DNA from: Stenopsyche tienmushanensis
Taxonomy: Eukaryota > Arthropoda > Insecta > Trichoptera > Stenopsychidae
NCBI GenBank assembly: GCA_008973525.1
Contig: WACJ01000006.1
Location: 310,001-374,000, forward strand
Reading direction: 5' to 3'
DNA length: 64,000 bases
Part shown: piece after piece, positions 27,201 to 39,200 of the stretch
Position numbering within the stretch: position 1 is the stretch's first letter
Layout: the number at the start of each line of letters is the position of its first letter
Program-made: the position numbers and the translations under genes
Notes under the pieces: model-generated
Databases searched by the model: none
What the model was told of the DNA's origin: nothing
Seen by the model: only the letters and a program-made list of their open reading frames with translations

Positions 27201-30200
27201 AGTTATATATGATACAGAGTATGAGGAACGTATATAATAAGTTTTCAATTATAAATAACTACAAAATATATAGTAGTTCAACTCTTAAATTTTAAATCCG
27301 CTTCAAAGTCAATTCAAAAACATTTCGTAATAACGTTCTGACAACTTCATAGCCCCAAAAAAGTTAAGAATGAATGAATTTTTCGGTATCTGTGATCCCG
27401 GAAAATTTAATTGTAAATATCGTTATATTTAAAACACGTGTACCACTCTTAAAATTGTATAAAAGCACTCCAGATCCATGGCCAAATTTTATGCAAAACT
27501 ACATTCAGACGGCATTTCGGATGATATCAATATGGTTTACTCATAAAACTTGAATGCTGAATCATTTGCGCAGCAGCAAAGCAATCGATCTAAATGCGTG
27601 CACTTCAAAATTTAATTTTAGCACCCTTCAAATCAATCAGATTGAGTGAAATCAAAGCATGGATTCCCAATTTGAACCCATACATTGTATACATTTAGTC
27701 TATGAAGGAAAGTTGGAACGTACCCATATCGTCTATTAAAGGCGCCATACGAAGTGTTACTCCTACGAGAAGAAGACAGAGGAAGAGAAGAAGACACGCT
27801 GTCACCATGATTGTCCATCGCGCTCTCTGAGGAAGCTCGTCTGGATCCAGCACCTTCAATATCAAGAAAATAAATTCCAATTAACACCACAAGCGACATT
27901 AAAAAAGCTAAATATCGCAAACATTATGAAAGTCAGGTTTTTAATAATTAATGAAGTTTCAAGCCAACGCCGGTACTAAGTTCGCCCAACAATCGTTAGT
28001 TCCATACTGTTTTACAAAGTTTTCAAACTTGGCTTTTTCTTTAGCGAAGTCCCGAAATTATATAGTATATAAAATATCACCCAAAAACATTACATGAAAG
28101 TTTTTAAAGTATTTTATAACATATATGAAATTTATGCACTGTTTAGAAACTTACTTAGAAAATAGAAGCCATTGATTCAAACTTGATGCAAACACAAATT
28201 CAAATATGATCTATTCGATAGGTAATTGATTCGATTTCAAATGTAATTTTAATTAAACGCTCAACCATCAAGTACAAAGCTTATTTAAAATTACTTTTCT
28301 CAATAAAATTAAAAGACCCAAAAATAAAGTCTTGTATTATATGCAATACAAAGCAAATACGTGAGATTCTCGCGCATTAATTTTTTTCATTGCAATATAT
28401 GAAGCTGTGTTTGTGTAATATATAATAAAATAAGTAAGCCACTAGTCTAGTGTTTGTTTTATGTTACGTATAGACACTAACTATTATATATGCGATGGAG
28501 AGAGTACAAATGATTATCTTTCTTTCCAACCAACTATCGCTTGAAGTTTCTTTTTTCGTGATATTTAAGCCAATTAACCCTACTGCGCCTTTACAAATTT
28601 TATGCTTGAAAAAAAAATGTAATAATGTATGCTTGAGTATTAACAAAGTTCACATCAATTCACGGTTAAATACCAATGGTAATTTTATTCGCTTGCAAGT
28701 GACTTTATTTGAAGAAACGATGTTAATGCTAAAATCTCCCCATCATTTATTTCTTAAGGGTGAGAATATTAATTGCATATTTCGTTTATCATATGTCGTT
28801 TGTAATCTATATGTCACTTATTATATTGTTTTCGAGGGTACACTTGGATTTTTTTTACACATTACGACAAAGATGATAAATAGCTGTTACATATGACCCC
28901 ATGAACAATTTTTCACGGCACGAATAGGACCCAAAGAAGATATCAAACATAGATTAATATCAAAGTTTATAAACTGGGAAGCAATTTTTATGTACGTGAC
29001 ATAGAGTGAGTAAAGTCGGCACGTGATTGCTGCAATATTACAGGGATATGAACGTAGAATTCGGCGTCTAAATTTTTCATAGCTCGCCCGGGTGAGCCTT
29101 AAGGAAGATAAATCCTTGGAAGACTCCCCCACATAGTCCAACTTTTATGAGGGTCGTAAAGTCGAGTTATTAAATCTGAAAATAATACTTGCCATTGCTG
29201 AAAACGACGGCAATTACGCAGACATATTGACGAGGGATTAGTACAAAGGCGTCTTGCCAGATCGTTAATTATTGCCAATTTCGTAGGATTACAAGTTCCT
29301 TGGACTCATTGTGTTTATTTTTAGTCGCTAATTTGGGACATTAAGCATGCCAGGAGCAAAACGTAAATTTGTCAAATGCTCACAGATATAATTAGGTGAA
29401 ATTCGTGCATTTTAAAATAAATTTTGAGAAGTACTGGCATTAAAAAGCGCTTCTTAAAATTTTTAAATCATAAATGGTTTCATTCAAGCACAACCAAAAA
29501 TATTCATGTAGATGAATGTACATATATCAAAATGTTTGATTATATTCATATAGATTGCATTTTCATCTGAAAATATTTTCATGCATAATTAAAAATGGTT
29601 CGTTTCTTGACTATTTAGGGTTGACTCGATGATGATGTGAAAAATGCCACACAGATGTCTCTGCTGTGAAATGAGTCCGTAATTTGAAATTTCAGAAGCT
29701 CTATGATTTATTTATACATGGCACATTGATCGTGCATATTTTACTATTTGCTTCTACATGGCTTTCAGAGTTCTGACTAATTGACCAGAGCTTCTCAACT
29801 GACAATCAAATGTCCATCTTTCCAACAAAATCAATTATTCACAAGCACGCCGTTATTTCAGCAAATATTAACATCGTATTTCAATCAGCACACTCACAAA
29901 GCATAATTTATTTAAATGCAATTTAAAACAAGATGTTTCTGAATTAAAATGTTTTAGCTTTAAATTATAAATTTAATAAGCGTCTTGAGGCAAAAGATGG
30001 CACGCGAAAAAAAATAATTAAAATAAAATAATACCTTGACACGTTCCTCGATGGCCTCGACTAAAAGTGCACGCGCTCGGCGTCTACGTCTTCTTTTACG
30101 ACGCGCACGAGTACGCGTGCGTGTGCACGTACGCTCGCGCTCTAGCACAACCACACATTCCGAAACCACAGAGCACGCATCAGTCCTGAAAAAATAAAAA

Positions 30201-33200
30201 TGTAGTTAAAAAAAAAAACATGGACATAAATCTTCGACTTTGATATCTGTTCATATTATGGTAAGCCACGTAAGCAAAGATTACACAAAGTAGACGTGGC
30301 AAAACAAGAAGAGAGTTAAGCGGATTTACGTCGTCCTTATTTGAATTGTTACCGGAAGTTGTGAGTGGTTAACATAAGTATACATGCTTATTGTCGAAAC
30401 ATGGTAACCCCATATTGCGATTTTTTCCACATTTATAACCACTGTGCAAAACATATTTTCCATTGAAACGTAGAATATTAGGTCCTCCCGAAATAAATCC
30501 ATTATTTTCACACGTTTTCGTTTGAGTTCAATATGTGCCCATACGCGGTAAAGGAAACCTCTCTGTACATTTTTTTTATTATTGTAGAGTTAGACAGCTT
30601 TATTTTTTGTGTGATAAATATTAGTTTATTATTAAGGGGGGAGATACCTATAGATTTTTCACAAAATTGAAAAAAATTTTTTTTTCATAATTCGAATGTA
30701 TAATATATTAAAAATATACTATTAAAAGGAAAAATATTGAATATAAATGGAGTTATTGTCAAAAACGTCAGAGTCCGCATACTGTCATCAACTCAGGTAG
30801 TCAGAGAGCTTGGGTCGGAGCAATGCTTCTTTCACAGTACGTTTGTATATTCTTTTGTCTTATGACTGTTGTGAAAAGTGAGTGTTTTGGCCACGTTGAG
30901 AAGAAAATGGGCTCCAGACTGCGACAGATAAGAAAAGATAAAAAACTTTCAGGAAAAGGGAAGTTGACAGAAAACGTTGTAAAAAAACGTACAACATATT
31001 ATGGTTAAAGTATTCGAAGAAACGTTAATAGTGTGGATGATATAAAACGAGAAACTATGGCTACTTATTACCATATTTTCTCAACGAAAAAAAATCCACA
31101 GTACAACAACTGTCCGACTGGAGCCGAGAGTTGGTGCAAATGACAGAAAGCTATTGCTTTAGATAAAGATCCCCAGCTTGAAGATCTTACTCCATTACTT
31201 GGCGACGATATAAAACAACATCTTCTACCAATTTACAAAGGTTTGTTCAGAATGCCAACGAAAGTTTCAATGCAACAATTTGGCGAATATGTCCGAAGCA
31301 CCTCAATTTTGGCCTAAAAACTGTTGAAATTTCAGCTTTCATTACTGCTGGTATATTTAATGAAGGCTACACCTCAATTCCCAAACTTATGAACGAGCTG
31401 GATATAATTGTTGGCACCTATTGTATAGTTTTCGCCGAAAATACCGATGAGGCACAAATAGTGAAACGGAACCGGATGAATCTTTCCGAAACTAAAGCAG
31501 CTCGTACAGCTCGAAAACAGCAGTAGCTCGAAGATAATCAGCTTTTTGAGAAGGTCGAAGGTTTATTGTATGGATCCGAAATCGCCGATCGATCGGTAAG
31601 TCACTTTAAATTATAGTTATACTGTATCGAAACTTTGAACGCGATTATCTCGAAACTGTATTTTCAAAAACTGTTCGTGCTGTAACTCAAAAAGTTATTG
31701 ACCGATTAGGTTTAAATTTTCAAAGGGTTCTCTTTATATTACTATCGGAAGGATATATCTAAAAATTTAAAGATATCGGGTTAATAAACCATTTTTTTGG
31801 GGTCAAAACTGTTGAAAAATAGCCAAAAATCTGGACCCTTGATTAAACAGTCGTTATAAATTTTAATTTTTAACTTTTTTATTATTTTATAGATTTATCT
31901 TCTCATAATATATATTAGTAATCGAAAGAAAAAAACTTTTTTATTTCAGATAAATAGAAAAATTTCGACAGCTGCAGCAGTTTTCGATGTCTCCCAGCAC
32001 AGACCCTTGAAGAAATATTCTACAGAGCAACCATTTTGTACAAAAATTAAATAATCACATGTTTTTTTACACTTTAATAATGTATCAATAAGATGTCAAA
32101 AATAATAGATGATCAAACTATTTTATCACCTTGAAAATTATTCATTAAAATTGACTGATTTCACCCGTTTTAAAGGTATCTCCCCCCTTAAGGGTAAACA
32201 TAGCAAAGCCCAAAACTAACAAAGAAGATATTCGACTTTATACACTCAAACCTCTTTTTGTGCGAATCTTTTCTATACAGCCCTCTATTATTCCTACCAG
32301 ATTTATGTCAAAATTTATTTTTTCTATTTAAAAAAAATTAAAACTGTGACAAAATAAAGCCAAAAAAAGATTTGACTGAATTTTTTTAACGAAATTTGAA
32401 TGTTATTGTTGGAAAGAGAAAATAATCTACACAGAACAATGATAACATTGACACTGGGTATACTATTTCTTCCGAAGGAAAAAGCGATTTTGAGTCATAT
32501 CGAAAAACGCAACGAAAATTATCATACAGCAATGATAGTTTGTAATTAAAATAATTAGAATTTCTCTAGTGGATGTCCGCCATTTGAGATGCCAGATGTC
32601 AGACATCCTTAAAATTTTACCAATGATGCAAGATGTCCTTTAAATGTTACCAAAAATGCTATTTTTAATTGCCTTATTGTTTTCTTGTTTTTTATTAACT
32701 TTTTTAATGCGATTTCGAATATATTTTATATAGCTGTTTCAAAGTTATGCGGTTTTTAAAATCCATGGGACGCATCTTCACTTTTTCTATGTAAGTCATA
32801 GCTTTTTTGTGCGATTTCTTTATGTGCGCTTTTCCGCGGAACACACAAAAAAAGTTTAAGTTTATATTGATTTTTTTTTGATCAGAGCTTGAACTTCTCC
32901 ATCTTTTTTTAAATCGAATTTTTAAAGTGACAAGCTGAATATTTGGATGCCGCACAAACCGTCCGCGGATAACAACATTATGATGTAAAAAAAACCTAAT
33001 GACTTTCTAAGAAACAAGCTCCCGTTACTCCAACTCCAAAGCTAGGATTGACACTTCGGCAAGTCCCTGTGTGGGTTTGGTAGAATATAACTGGAGCTAT
33101 TTACTATGAACTTCTTAAACTAGGCGAAATTATAACTGCGAAAGTTTATTATCGACAATTAGACACGCTCAAGTAAAAACTTCAAGAAAAACGACCCGGT

Positions 33201-36200
33201 TTTTCAATCGAATATTTTACAGCATGATATCGTACACCCACATAGAGCCAAACTCACTTAAAAATAAAACAACTGAACTGGAAAATTCACCGCATTTTTC
33301 ATACTTGGCAGATTTAGCAAACTCTAATTATTGCTTTAGCTTGCCTATTTCGATCGTTAAAGCATTAAAATAAAAATTAAACTAAGTCAAAAATTATTTA
33401 GAAACGTATTTTCAATCCAAATCATCGAGTGTCTATAAGACAAGGCTAGAAAACTTACAGTCAATATGGGAATTAGTTCTTAATAATGAATGCAATTATG
33501 TTATATTTTATATTGACTTATAAAAAAAATTGAAATATAAAGTTGAGGTGAAAAAATAATGGATTTCTTTCGGGATGAACTAATATAATAACGTGTTAAT
33601 CAAGAAAATTGATTTTCAAATATCGAATTCCAAGATATCCAAATGTGCCCTTTATAAAGACATATAGTGATTTCCCATTGTCTTTCACATCTGGTTTTAA
33701 GTAAGGAACGACGATCAATCGGAAATATGAATACTTTTAGTATCCCAAATTTGTTAATACGATTGTTAATACGACATATGTAAGCTAGATATTTTCATCA
33801 TGTTTATTCGCCGTTTATTTACGATCGTCGGTTCGTATCCACATCTTTATATTTACTTAATAAATTTTGACTTTGAAATATAAATATTGAATGCAGCGTA
33901 AAAATGGATGAAATATGATATTATACCCCTGGAATCTATTGTCGTATACGTTGTTCGTTTTGGAAACTGTTTAACTTTTACGATACTCCATATGCGCCAT
34001 GAAATATTTACTTTGGAACGATCGGCAACAAAAAGTATCACCGTCGCCGGAAATATGGAATTTTTCGTTTATTTTCCATGTGAAAATATATCATTACTCG
34101 TATCGTTTCCATATCTCGCCGAAGCATGGATTCCGAAAGTAAATTAATGTCCTTTGTTGATACAGAATGAGTTATAACGCCGAAGTACCATTCGCTTAAG
34201 GTAAATATTCGTCGTCTTAGACGTTTTCAATGCGATGCTTTTAGTCTAACAAATATGAGTCTTGTGACTATAGTTACGAGACAAAAGATTATCATTATAT
34301 TTCTGTAGTATTGTTTGACGTAATCAAAACACAGCAAAAGAAGAGAGAAAAATAAGTTTTCTTTGTTGAAATGTCTGCTACATTCGATTGATGATATTTT
34401 CATCAAATAGATTTCTTACGAAAAAAATATATTACCACGCGTATATTTCATAATATTTTCATCATAAACAGAAGGATTTTAGAAATCTTACTGAAATTTA
34501 TGTGGAGATATGAATTTACATCAAAATAAATGACGTCCATTTATCACAATGCTGTAAGATGAATGAAAGCTGCCATTCTGAATATATTTTTTCGCTATAA
34601 AAATTATATTCCATACAATTGAAATGGTAAATATCAACTGTATTAATTTAAACGGACTCAATCATGCAATTAAGCTGCATACAACTAAACTGCATTAATA
34701 CAATTCAGTTGCACCAAATCAATTATTTGATATCAGACAACAACAAATAGATATATTCTCGATTTACGAACACCTCAACCTATGCCAAATTATCTATGAT
34801 AAAAATCAATTGTTTTCAGATATTGTCAAATATTCCCTGTGTATATAAAAATATATACTATAAAAATGGTATATTATCCTCCTAACATCACAAATATTTT
34901 AAAGCTGAAGAATCAATGAGATTTATTATTAAGGGGGGCAATCCCTTTAGACGCTCGAAAATGAGTCTTTTTTAATGATGTTTTTTAATGGTAATAAAAT
35001 AATCATATCATTTTGAATTTTTGACATTATTTTACTACATCCTTAAAGTGCTATTTTTTTTTTTTTTTTAAAACAAAAAACAAAATGGCGGAGTTATAAG
35101 ATATTCCATTAGGAGCCTTTTCTCATGATATCACACGGCTCGTCACTTGTCGAAGGTTTCTTGTTGAACTAAATTCGAAAATATAAATATTTTTTGATTT
35201 TTCATATGTGTAGGCAGTCAACTAAGCTATAAAAATTCTAAAAAAGTATAAAATTAAATATTTAGTAGGCGTTTTAGTTAAACTTTCATATTTTTTACCA
35301 TTTCGATCAATAAGTTTTTAAGCTATAACTGGCGAACATTTTAAAAATGCAGCTTCGAGATAATCTCATTTAGAGTTTCAATACGATGAAACTATTAATT
35401 TTAGTGACTTTCCGATCGATTAGTGATTCCAAGCGCATATAAAAGATCATTCAGCTATATCAAAAAGTTGATTATCTTCGAGTAGCTGATGTTTTCAGGC
35501 TATGCGAGCTACTTTTGTCTCAGAAAAATTCTTATGGTTTTACCTCGCTACCCGTGCTTCATCGGTATTTTCAGCAAAGATTTTACAGTAGATGCCCATA
35601 GTTATATTTAATATATTCATCATCTTCAAAATGAAGCTGTAGTCCTTATTAAATATCTCAGCAGCAATGTATGTTGATATTTCAATGATTTTTACACCAG
35701 AATGCAGGTGCTTTAGAGCCAATCGCCAAACCATCGAGATAAAAAAATCATTATTATTTTAGGTATCAAGCATCTTTGAAGTAATTCATCCCTGGAAAAA
35801 TCTTTAAAAATTGGTAAGAGATACTATTTTATCTCTTGGCCAAGAAATGGAGTCAAATTTCCAAGCTTTAGATATTTTTTAAAGCGATAGCTTTTGAATC
35901 CAGTCTGGTTCCCATGATAATGTCTTTTTTTTTAAATTCCTCAAAATTTTTCTACTGTTCGTTCCTTTATAAAGATATTTTGATATTTTTACTTCGAAAA
36001 TTCAACCACACACGACAAGTTATCGAGCTAAACTTGACTTCGAGCTGACTTCGAGCAATGTTAATTTCGCTTACCTACAGTTAGAGATATATGAGTGCAA
36101 TAAACGATATTTTTTTGATAATTTCCAAGCAATTGCAGGAACAAAGAAAGATCAAACATTTTTCATCCAGTAAAAAATTCTCAGAAAGACTCTTATAACG

Positions 36201-39200
36201 ATACAATATGATTTTCCATAGATAAAAGAAAGTAAAAGGGATTGAGAAAACTAAAAATTGTGCTAAATGACATGACAGCAGATTTTAGATAAATTAACAA
36301 TGAAAAATATCAACATTTTGATTATCTAATAGTCCAAAGCATGTGATATTTAAAGCATTAATACGATATCAAAAACATTTTTTATCAACTTAATTGGTCA
36401 TTTTAAGACGTTTACCAAGCGCTTTAATATTCAATATGAAGCTTAAATATTTCTTTATTTCAAAGTTTTCCAATATTTGCTCGTTTAAATGGAATTTTTA
36501 AGAATAAGAAACAAAAAATTCTGGACATATTAAAAAAAAACCACTCAGTACAGTCGCTTAAAAATATCAATAGCCAACAAAATCGAAAGTAATGACTATA
36601 AATATTTGTTAAATTAAAAAGGGATGATAAACTACCATGAATTGCGGAATTCTCCATGCAAAACTTCATATTTAATATAATATTTTAGCATGTCATGACA
36701 GCAACTTAACAGCCCCATAATCAATAATCCCTAATTAAAAACGTTTAAGCTCACCAAAAATAAATAGTAATGTTTCGTTTGTACAATGTAAAGTAATAAA
36801 ATCAAAATTGTATGACTTTTAATAGTATTTTATTGATGTGAAAACGATTCCATGATAACATTACGAGTTTAACAGCTCATAATTAAATGTATTAATTTTT
36901 CAATGGTGGTTTACATTATGTCTATAATTTTATATTAAACATTGATCGTAATAACCGTCAAATTTAATTGCTCAAAAATCACGATAATGCAAGTATGAAA
37001 ATTGTTTAATGTTACATACAATAACAATCATCTGGTTTCTATATCAAACATTTTTGAATCATGATGTCTACTTTAAATAAAATTAATTTATTTTATTTAC
37101 ACACCTTCAAAGAAAGAGTGCTTTTCGATACCAATATATCACGTTTATAACGAGCATATTAATATTTTGCGTTTCAATGTTATAAGTATTTTTCTTTAAA
37201 TATTTATAATATCCAGTCATATGACTCTAAAGTATGTTCGATTTTATCGATTGAAATATGTAGTGGGTGATATATTTCAAGATATTTACTTGAAGGAGGA
37301 TTGAAATGATACTTGATCCTATTGGAGTGCTCGACTTTTTATATTGCGTGGATATCATAAATCAAACTGTATATTTTTTCAACAATAGGCTCATATTTTA
37401 GGTATGGAAGAATGAAAAATGGTGGTTTACCACTTTTTTAACGAAGTATGTTGATATTTCCCAAAAAATTATTTATTTCCGTCGCTGCAGATGAATACTT
37501 GTATATAATGTAATAATGCTTTGATGTGATTCGTAATTATTTTACGGAGGAATACAAAAATTCTGAACTCTGTATCTATTGTATTTCATATCGATATTCC
37601 CATTATTAGAGTCGAGGTGTAGTAAATACATCACCGGTAGGTAAAAGTTCATATAACAATTTGAAAAACATATATGTATACATAGATTAGACAGTTACTG
37701 CCCCTAGGCGTTGCTTAAGCTCGCCAATTAGTAGTTACGCCACAGTTTCTAAGCATCCAGATTTTGGCGAGAATGTCTCGATTTAGTAGCCTTCAAAATG
37801 CTGGTGAGGCCTACGATTTCTATTAGATAAAAATTTAAATCCCGATTTTTTCGGGATTACGTTTACTAATCCCGGGTATCATGAGCACCTAAAATTGTCC
37901 GAGATCTCGGGATTGAATTCCCTAGCTATTGCTAAATTTTTCAGCGTTTCCTATGATATAATGCTTTCAAATAAAATGAAATATGACAAGCAATACATTT
38001 TGGGATATATTTTATATGTAGCAATGAATAGCTTGATGGATTTGAGAATATAAATCATATTTCGCACAGTAAGATAAATTAAGAGCCAAAAAATTGACAA
38101 ATAACAAAGACTTCAAAATAAAATGTATGATCAAAGTTAACCCTTCTGGCAGTGAGATGGTTTAATGTACCCCAATAAATTAAATAAGTAAACAAACTAT
38201 CATACAAAATATGCTTGTCAGCGTAAGAAAAAATAATAAATTATTTTATGATATCCTGTATAAATCCTTTGAAAAAATATCTATGTTTAGCCAAACCTAT
38301 TTTATTGAAACACAAGGATTCTGATTTTTTAAAATTTTTAAATACTGTAAAACTCTTCATAGGACAAACTCAAGGAGATTTGGTAAGATCTATACATAAC
38401 TACTATTAAAAATAATACATTGCAAAATAATAATAGTCTGGCCAGACTATCTTATTGACAGAAGGGTTAATCAGTGCTAGCGATGCTGTGCTATTTTATA
38501 CATTATTATTTTGAGAATGACAAATTATTTATATGAGAATTTAATTGTAAATAAAAACGTTAATATCAGTCATAAATGTTAGCCTATAGGTGTTCGTTAT
38601 AAGCGAGTTCAACTATATTTCAATGTATAAATATATGTTAAGAGGTCGAAATGTATAAAAACCACTGTATTCAATATTAAAAATACTAGTATGACAAGGA
38701 TAATCGTTTCGTTGTATATATTTCGTACAATTATTCTATTTCTATTACGTTGTTTTATGAGAATTATGATTTCAACAAATATATTCGTTGAAACGTGTGT
38801 AATAATTCAAATTTACGGTAAACAATTTTGTTTTCGCAAATTTCAAACTCATCCTAAATACGGACGTCAATAAATCAAATATCCACAAAACCAGGTGTAA
38901 TTTTGTATATTGCTTGTGTGATATTAACAATATCCGTTATTAAATTCACTCATTAGCTAAATTTAATATAAATTCTTGCCATGGTTGTCTTGAAAGCGTC
39001 AAATTTTAAATGACTGATATCCCGAGCGCTGATTTTAAAGCTTAATAAACGGAAAATATTAGTGAAATAATAACTTACACCGGTGGATTTGATATTTTGA
39101 TTGAATTCAGCATCGAAAGAAGCTTTTATGTGGCCCGAACAAAGACTAAAAGAACACTGATGGCTGGAAAAAAAATCTTTCAGATTTAACGATATGCAAT

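Larger units (their letters stand above)
9284..27723 (-). other. Intron D-E of the long gene, 18.4 kb
   Basis: This intron holds the TIR-element copy at 10089-10678, mariners at 10960-12118, 16959-17285 and 22300-23318, a retroelement tail at 12996-13141, an alternative or nested first exon at 15744-16359, transposase debris at 17410-17900, a MITE at 20651-20865, a dispersed repeat at 21177-21510, another TIR-element copy at 24401-24757 and hAT remains at 25412-26040. Between these (9284-10088, 13142-15743, 17901-20650, 26771-27723) I see AT-rich sequence with no supportable gene. Confidence 0.7.
30478..33583 (+). mobile_element. mariner element split by two later insertions (nested transposon cluster)
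   Basis: The ends TTAGGTCCTCCCGAAATAAA (30478) and inverted TTTCTTTCGGGATGAACTAA (33583), with TA outside both, mark one mariner. Its transposase remains lie at about 32930-33480 on the plus strand and are full of stops. Readable parts are VEYNWSYLL, NCESLLSTIRHAQVKTSRKT then TRFFNRIFYSMI (frame-shifted), and LQHDIVHPHRAKLT. The N-terminal half is lost. A Kolobok-like element (30628-32190) and a GCGATTTTCCGCGG-family element (32241-32866) are inserted inside, explaining the 3.1 kb span. Confidence 0.85.

Noticed and set aside
28495..28896. 133-codon plus-strand ORF
   Set aside because: It overlaps the 28418-28575 repeat and is a mix of AT-rich codons without domain features.
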